The notes under the pieces were generated by a model that was not told where the DNA came from, made no database searches, and was given only the letters and a program-made list of their open reading frames with translations. Positions 59,761-64,000 of a stretch of 64,000 bases of DNA are shown in pieces. The stretch is taken from positions 62,001 through 126,000 of the forward strand of contig NZ_JARXVD010000015.1 of the NCBI RefSeq assembly GCF_029892685.1, in the 5' to 3' direction. This stretch comes from Mycobacterium sp. OTB74 (lineage in GTDB: Bacteria > Actinomycetota > Actinomycetes > Mycobacteriales > Mycobacteriaceae). The stretch's first letter is position 1; the number at the start of each line of letters is the position of its first letter. The position numbers and the translations under genes are program-made.

Positions 59761-60054
59761 GTGACCTCTCCGAACCTGCGCGTCGATACAGCGGCGCTGC
59801 TCGCACTGGCAGGCCAGCTGGATACCCTCGGAGCCACCTTGAAGCCTGGTGCGGCCAGTGCGCCGGCCGGTCCCGCCGGGCAGCCCAGTGCCATTGCGGT
59901 AGGTGAGGTGTCAGCCGGCGTCGATCACGTCGACAACGAATGCTCTACCGCCCTCAAAAATTTCGGCACTAATCTGACTACGGCCGCGTCCGCTTACGAA
60001 AGCACCGATACCGCCGGTGCCAGCTTCCTGCACAAAACGATGCCGGGCCGCTAA
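59761..60054 (+). CDS. EspC-like ESX/type VII secretion substrate
   Basis: The 97-aa helical hairpin protein of the EspC family (DUF2580-like) begins LRVDTAALLALAGQLDTLGA, has a Pro/Ala-rich turn near residues 37-46, and a second helix ending in YESTD. The YxxxD motif (ASAYESTDTAGA) is the type VII general export signal. It lies 4 nt before the WXG-DUF4185 gene, the usual arrangement for a heterodimeric secretion partner. No ESX core genes are in the window, so an ESX machine encoded elsewhere would export it. Confidence 0.85.
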   Translation: MTSPNLRVDTAALLALAGQLDTLGATLKPGAASAPAGPAGQPSAIAVGEVSAGVDHVDNECSTALKNFGTNLTTAASAYESTDTAGASFLHKTMPGR

Positions 60055-60058
60055 GGCC

Positions 60059-61663
60059 ATGACCACAGCATTGGCCACGCCGGTACCGACCCGCCCCCAG
60101 ATCGAAGAGTGGAACACGGACTGCATAACTAGCGCTGCCACCGCATGGGAGCAACGTGCGGCCGCACTCAAAGACGCCTTCGCCAATGCGCAGCACGGAC
60201 TCGATTCCACGTCCTGGGATGGCCCGGCATCCACTGCGGCCCGAGCACGGATGGCCGCCGATGTCGCGAAAGTCCGCGCCGCCGTGGACCAGCTCGAGCA
60301 CGCCCGGTCCACCGCGACGAAAGGCGCGCAGTCCATTGCTAATGCAAAGCATCATGCGCAGCAGGCCATCAGCGACGCCGAGGACTGGTTCTTCTCCGTC
60401 AGCGACGACCTGACCGTGACCGACCGACTGCCGCGCATCCTGGGTGCACCGATGCTCCTCATCCGCGACCTGATGTCGAAGACATTTCAGGCCACCATTC
60501 GCGCCCGCGCGCTGGCACTCGCCTCGATCGACATTCAGGTGGCAGCCGCCTTGAAATTGTTTGCAGCCAAGCTCGACGGTTTCGAGCTTGGTAGCGGGCC
60601 TGGCGGCAGGGGTGATAACCCCGCGGTGCCACCGCATGGGGTCAAGAATTTGGGCCCAATCGCCGGTACGGGAGCGCACCCAGGCATCCCGGGCATCGGC
60701 GCCGCTGACCTCGGCGAGATCGTGGAGTTGCCCGACGGGCGACTGGTAGCGGTGTTCGGCGATTCGTTCACGGGCGACAAAGTCGGGCCCGAAGACCAGC
60801 ATTATCGCTCAGTGGCTGTGCCAATCATCGGCTGGGACAAGGACGGCAAACCCATCTTCGGCCAACCGTTCAACAAGATTGGAAAGCCCGGCACGCCGGG
60901 CATCTTGTTCCCGCCGCCGCCAGAAGCGCTCAACAAAGACGAGAACACCAACCCGCTTCCCGCAGGCTCGTTCACGGTCAACGGCAAGACGTACATGCTG
61001 GTCTCTGGCACCTCAGGGTTGAAGCCGACCGCAGGTTCCTGGCTGGTCGAAGTCTCCAACGATCCGTCCCAAGGCTGGAAGGCTGTTCCTGGGACATGGA
61101 AGGAGTGGAAGCCTGGCGATCCGACAGGTGCGCCGACGCAGATCAGCGGCTACCAGGGCAAAGACGGCATGGTGTACATCGCAGCTGATTCCTTCGACCG
61201 TAGCCAAGGAGTCAGCATGTACCGCGTCGACCCGGCTGATGTCACCAACCGCGACAAGTGGCAGCCGTGGACCGGGCAAGCGTGGGGGCAGGCTGGGCAG
61301 GTACCGGCGGTCGTAAGCCAGCGACAGAACTTTGGCGAGTTGAGTTTCCGGGAAGTCGACGGGCATCCGGTGCTGTCGGGATTCAATAGCACTCCCGGCG
61401 TAAATCAGGTCCAGATCCGCGTCGGAGATGACCCGACCAAAATGTTTGAAGCCGGCCGGCCGCCGATCATCGCCGCACAGCAGGACCAGCCCGGCACACC
61501 CAATTTCGTCTACCAGCCTTACGGTGGATACATCATGCCAGGATCATCGCTCGATGACTTGAATGTCCTTGTCAGTCAATGGAATACCGGAAAAGATGCT
61601 AGCGGCAACCCACTGGGAGCGCCCTACGACACTCAACAGGTCCAAGTCAACGCCGCACCGTAA
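60059..61663 (+). CDS. WXG-type N-terminal helical domain fused to DUF4185 (putative type VII effector)
   Basis: The 534-aa two-part protein has, at about residues 1-130, a helical hairpin with the W-x-G turn STSWDGPAST and long Ala-rich helices, as in ESX-exported polymorphic effectors. Residues 130-180 form a hydrophobic-basic linker (MLLIRDLMSKTFQATIRARA). From about 200 there is a DUF4185 domain with HGVKNLGPIAGTGAHPGIPG, FGDSFTGDKVG, HYRSVAVPIIGWDKDGKP and QPYGGYIMPGSSL. It is paired with the EspC-like gene. Likely arabinan-directed hydrolase activity is family inference. Confidence 0.83.
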   Translation: MTTALATPVPTRPQIEEWNTDCITSAATAWEQRAAALKDAFANAQHGLDSTSWDGPASTAARARMAADVAKVRAAVDQLEHARSTATKGAQSIANAKHHAQQAISDAEDWFFSVSDDLTVTDRLPRILGAPMLLIRDLMSKTFQATIRARALALASIDIQVAAALKLFAAKLDGFELGSGPGGRGDNPAVPPHGVKNLGPIAGTGAHPGIPGIGAADLGEIVELPDGRLVAVFGDSFTGDKVGPEDQHYRSVAVPIIGWDKDGKPIFGQPFNKIGKPGTPGILFPPPPEALNKDENTNPLPAGSFTVNGKTYMLVSGTSGLKPTAGSWLVEVSNDPSQGWKAVPGTWKEWKPGDPTGAPTQISGYQGKDGMVYIAADSFDRSQGVSMYRVDPADVTNRDKWQPWTGQAWGQAGQVPAVVSQRQNFGELSFREVDGHPVLSGFNSTPGVNQVQIRVGDDPTKMFEAGRPPIIAAQQDQPGTPNFVYQPYGGYIMPGSSLDDLNVLVSQWNTGKDASGNPLGAPYDTQQVQVNAAP

Positions 61664-61707
61664 CGCGCTCAGTCGGGGACGCGATAGGCATATCAGGAGG
61701 GATTCAA

Positions 61708-62202
61708 ATGAGAGCAGTTATCGGAGCGCTCGCCATCGCCACGACGCCGATCCTGGCTGGAGTAGCCAGTCTGCCCGACTCCCACGCCGACACACCGAAA
61801 TTTCCCGATATGAGCAAGTACACGGCGGTCAATGTTGCCGATTACGAAGTCGACGCCTCCACGCCAGGCATCCAAGCCACCATGGTCATGTTCCTCACCC
61901 CGGACAACATCACCTGCAATTTCATGAATCCACCATCTGCCGGTTGCACCGGAAACAACTTCCCATCAGTCCCACCGGTGGTAAACGGAGTCAGCGCCAT
62001 TGCAACCGACGCCCCTTTGAGCGCGGGAGATTCTGGGCTCCCCCACTCACCCAACCTCAAAACCCTGCCGCCATTCCACACGATCACCGTCAACGGCGTC
62101 ACCTGCGGAGTAGACAACGCGCGAACCACCGCGTGCAAAGACACCCAGGGCCGCGGATTCGTCTTGTCCCCCAACGGGTCTGGCTGGCTGCCGCATATCT
62201 GA
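61708..62202 (+). CDS. Sec-exported four-cysteine protein of unknown function
   Basis: The 164-aa protein has a clear signal peptide (MRAVIGALAIATTPILAGVA, cleavage near SHA-DTP) and a mature domain with four cysteines in pairs (ITCNFMNPPSAGCTG, VTCGVDNARTTACKD) ending GFVLSPNGSGWLPHI. AGGAGGG precedes the ATG ideally. Base composition is visibly lower in GC than the neighbours. It lies 44 nt after the WXG-DUF4185 gene. It may be an exported partner, inhibitor or immunity protein for the DUF4185 effector; this is a guess. Confidence 0.78.
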   Translation: MRAVIGALAIATTPILAGVASLPDSHADTPKFPDMSKYTAVNVADYEVDASTPGIQATMVMFLTPDNITCNFMNPPSAGCTGNNFPSVPPVVNGVSAIATDAPLSAGDSGLPHSPNLKTLPPFHTITVNGVTCGVDNARTTACKDTQGRGFVLSPNGSGWLPHI

Positions 62203-62237
62203 GACCGGCATCAGACTCTCGGCATAAGCGTTTCTGC

Positions 62238-62265
62238 AACGTGGTACCGCCGGTGATACCACATT
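62238..62265. promoter_or_regulatory. 28-bp imperfect palindrome upstream of the CMD-family gene
   Basis: AACGTGGTACCGCC (62238-62251) and GGTGATACCACATT (62252-62265) are inverted with three mismatched pairs and no spacer. It lies about 100 nt upstream of the carboxymuconolactone decarboxylase-like gene. Parts (GTGATACC, TTCC/GGAAC) resemble the inner stem of the 43.8-kb element. Confidence 0.45.
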
Positions 62266-62365
62266 CCAGGAACAGATATGAGGGCGCGAGCCGATGCTGA
62301 AGTTGCAGCTGTGATTTGAGGTATCCAGTTCAATACACCGGCACAACACCCAACCAGCGCGCTCT

Positions 62366-62932
62366 GTGACAGACTCGGAAACCGTGAGCACCACTGAGCC
62401 GGCACGCATCGAACCCGGCGGATTCCGCGAACTCGGCCCGCTGAACTGGGCCATTGCCAAGCTTGGCGCCAGGGCCATCCGAGCGCCGCGATTCACGCTG
62501 TTCAACGTCCTGGGCCAACATCGCCTGCTGTTCCTGGCGTTCCTGCCGTACTCAGGTGTGCTGCTGGGCCGCGGCAAGCTGTCGCGTATGGACACCGAGC
62601 TGGTGATTCTGCGGGTCGGGCACCTGCGCGACTGCGAGTACGAGCTGCAGCAGCATCGCCGACTGGCCCGCAGCCGAGGCCTCGATTTCGAAACGCAGGC
62701 CCGCATCTTCGAGGGTCCGGACGCCAAGTGGCTGACCGACCGTCAGCGGGTGCTGATCACCGCCACCGACGAATTCGTCATCACCCGGTCCATGTCGGAC
62801 CAGACGTGGGCGGCGCTGACCAGATTCCTGGACCGTAAGCAGCTCATCGAATTCTGCTTGCTTGCAGGCCAATACGACGCTCTGGCCGCCACAATGGCCA
62901 CCCTGCGGGTGCCGCTGGACTTTCCGGACTGA
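62366..62932 (+). CDS. carboxymuconolactone decarboxylase/AhpD-fold family protein (Rv0464c-like)
   Basis: The 188-aa helical protein of the CMD family has LSRMDTELVILRVGHLRDCE then YELQQHRRLARSRGL, and RQRVLITATDEFVITRSMSD. The AhpD CxxC redox pair is missing (only one Cys, RDCEYE), so peroxidase-reductase activity is unlikely. GTG 62366 is chosen; GTG 62384 is an alternative. In M. tuberculosis it directly follows ramB, but here the DUF4185 island intervenes. Confidence 0.83.
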   Translation: MTDSETVSTTEPARIEPGGFRELGPLNWAIAKLGARAIRAPRFTLFNVLGQHRLLFLAFLPYSGVLLGRGKLSRMDTELVILRVGHLRDCEYELQQHRRLARSRGLDFETQARIFEGPDAKWLTDRQRVLITATDEFVITRSMSDQTWAALTRFLDRKQLIEFCLLAGQYDALAATMATLRVPLDFPD

Positions 62933-62951
62933 GTTCGCTCGCCGAGACTTC

Positions 62952-62992
62952 GGTTTTTGATGCGACACGCCGGGACGGACGTCAAAAACCGC
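62952..62992. terminator. bidirectional hairpin with A/T tracts
   Basis: CGGTTTTTGA (62952-62961) and TCAAAAACCG (62983-62992) pair perfectly across a GC-rich loop, between the convergent CMD-family gene and the Rv0463-like gene. It is probably a shared terminator. Confidence 0.6.
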
Positions 62993-63010
62993 AATGTTGG
63001 CGACAACCGC

Positions 63011-63283
63011 CTAAAGGTACGTCACCCCGAGCACCCACAACGTCATCAGCACGGGCGCTATCGGCAGACACCACAGGAACGCGGCCGTCGTAATCATCTT
63101 GCGCTCCTGGAACTTCCGCGCAAAGTACACCGATGCGCCAGCCCCGACCGCCACCAGAGCGGACACCACCAGCACCCAGGTGCTGACCTCGTCCATGTCC
63201 ATCGCCAGCGAGATGGCCGCCAGCCACAATGTGTGGCCGACGACCAAACCGCCTATCGCGGCAAGGATATTCGCGCGCTGCAC
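63011..63283 (-). CDS. small membrane protein (Rv0463-like)
   Basis: The 90-aa protein has three hydrophobic helices (about residues 5-25, 35-55, 65-88) and a short basic loop (ARKFQERKM). GTG 63283 lies 4 nt after the lpd stop, so it is co-transcribed with lpd. The function is unknown. Confidence 0.78.
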   Translation of the reverse strand: MQRANILAAIGGLVVGHTLWLAAISLAMDMDEVSTWVLVVSALVAVGAGASVYFARKFQERKMITTAAFLWCLPIAPVLMTLWVLGVTYL

Positions 63284-63287
63284 CGGC

Positions 63288-64000
63288 TCAGAAGTTGATC
63301 ATGTGGCCGGTCAGGCCGTGGAAGCATTCCTGCAGCGCCTCCGACAGCGTCGGGTGGGTGTGCACGTTGCGGGCCAGCTCATTGGCAGTCAGATCCCACT
63401 TCTGGGCCAGCGTCAGCTCGGGCAGCAACTCCGACACATCGGGTCCGATCAGATGTCCGCCGATCAGTTCGAGGTGCTTCTTGTCAGCGATCAGTTTCAC
63501 GAAACCCGTCGGGTCCGCCAAGCCGTGTGCCTTGCCGTTGGCGGTGAACGGGAACTTGGCGACGACGACGTCGTACCCCTCGGCCTTGGCCTGCTCCTCG
63601 GTGAGCCCGAAACTGGCAACCTGAGGCTGGCAGAACGTGGCGCGCGGCATCATCCGGTAATCACCCAGCGCCAAAGTCTCTGCGCCGGCTATGGTTTCGG
63701 CGACGACGACGCCCTGGGCCTCGGCGACGTGGGCCAACTGCAGCTTGCCGGTGACATCGCCGATGGAGTAGATGCCGGGCACATTGGTGCGCATGTAATC
63801 GTCGATGGCGATGGCCCCGCGGTCGGTCAGCGCCACACCGGCCGCCTCCAAGCCGTAGCCCTCGATGTTGGGGGCAAAGCCGATGGCCTGCAACACCTTG
63901 TCGGCCTTGAGCTCCTCGGTCTTACCGTCCTTGCTCACGGTGACCTTGACCGTCGAGCCGTCGTCGGCGATGCCTTCGACCTTCGTGCCGGTGAGGATCT
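63288..64000 (-). CDS. lpd: dihydrolipoyl dehydrogenase, C-terminal part (cut by window end)
   Basis: About 237 C-terminal residues of the FAD/NAD dihydrolipoyl dehydrogenase are present. They show the end of the NAD domain (VLQAIGFAPNIEGYGLEAAG), the FAD-binding GIYSIGDVTGKLQLAHVAEA, and the dimer-interface His-Glu pair in HTHPTLSEALQECFHG. The gene continues past position 64000; the start is not visible. In mycobacteria Lpd serves pyruvate and branched-chain dehydrogenases and antioxidant defence. Confidence 0.93.
   Translation of the reverse strand, partial: ILTGTKVEGIADDGSTVKVTVSKDGKTEELKADKVLQAIGFAPNIEGYGLEAAGVALTDRGAIAIDDYMRTNVPGIYSIGDVTGKLQLAHVAEAQGVVVAETIAGAETLALGDYRMMPRATFCQPQVASFGLTEEQAKAEGYDVVVAKFPFTANGKAHGLADPTGFVKLIADKKHLELIGGHLIGPDVSELLPELTLAQKWDLTANELARNVHTHPTLSEALQECFHGLTGHMINF

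Noticed and set aside
60017..60058. Upstream in-frame start for the WXG-DUF4185 gene inside the EspC-like gene
   Set aside because: The ATG at 60059, 4 nt after the EspC-like stop, gives the expected N-terminus of such effectors; the longer form only adds overlap.

Overview
The window is a stretch of chromosome from a non-tuberculous mycobacterium (Mycobacterium/Mycolicibacterium; species not determined). The evidence is high GC, frequent GTG/TTG starts, stop/start overlaps of the GTGA and ATGA type, mycothiol and mycolate genes, hbhA, senX3-regX3 and an ESX (type VII secretion) substrate pair. From memory, gene order follows M. tuberculosis Rv0535 down to Rv0462, read in reverse. Differences from that order are mainly losses (no fabH/PE_PGRS6, no mmpS2/mmpL2, no cmaA2, no MIRU repeat between senX3 and regX3) and two insertions. 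I found no rRNA or tRNA genes, insertion sequences or CRISPR arrays. No gap between genes exceeds about 280 bases.

Region 1 (1-9.7 kb) is a respiration and haem block. It holds mtnP, menA (menaquinone), and a tightly overlapping minus-strand operon of hemL, a phosphoglycerate-mutase-like enzyme, a TlpA/ResA-like lipoprotein thioredoxin, ccdA, resB, ccsA and a MinD/ParA-like ATPase. This is the system II cytochrome c maturation pathway tied to haem synthesis. Region 2 (9.8-16.4 kb) is accessory: two F420-type nitroreductase-like proteins, a class III aminotransferase, a mycothiol-type DinB-fold protein, an ArsR/AHSA1 operon, an MpaB oxygenase/TetR operon and an acyl-CoA dehydrogenase. Two strong inverted-repeat operators lie here.

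Region 3 (16.4-23.5 kb) is the hemA-hemC-hemD-hemB operon followed by four small membrane proteins, with a glutaredoxin-like gene upstream. Region 4 (23.5-33.7 kb) carries serB1, a HadA-like dehydratase, an acyltransferase, an epimerase, the tiny ribosome-associated protein bS22, an excisionase-type HTH protein, proC, a thioesterase, a TIM-barrel isomerase, a membrane protein and an exopolyphosphatase. Region 5 (33.7-46.7 kb) carries regX3, senX3, gpm1, a YbjN protein, mshA (mycothiol), a ROK regulator, an SDR, an L,D-transpeptidase lipoprotein, murB, a DUF2505 protein, a methyltransferase with a 24-bp minisatellite, a nitrilase and a DUF2993 protein.

Region 6 (46.7-58.4 kb) carries deoC, DUF2599 and DUF2516 proteins, hbhA, an XRE regulator, a DUF445 protein, a TetR regulator, ppk2, umaA, fadB2, icl1 (glyoxylate shunt), an acyl-ACP thioesterase and ramB, the expected regulator of icl1. 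A RamB-type box lies upstream of icl1.

Region 7 (58.4-62.2 kb) is the most unusual part: four genes inserted between ramB and the Rv0464c homologue. They encode a stand-alone DUF4185 protein, an EspC-like ESX protein with a YxxxD export motif, a WXG-type helical protein fused to a second DUF4185 domain, and a Sec-exported four-cysteine protein. Because DUF4185 proteins include endo-D-arabinanases, this looks like a type VII-exported envelope-active effector locus, possibly with an exported partner or immunity protein. The window ends inside lpd, the lipoamide dehydrogenase gene.
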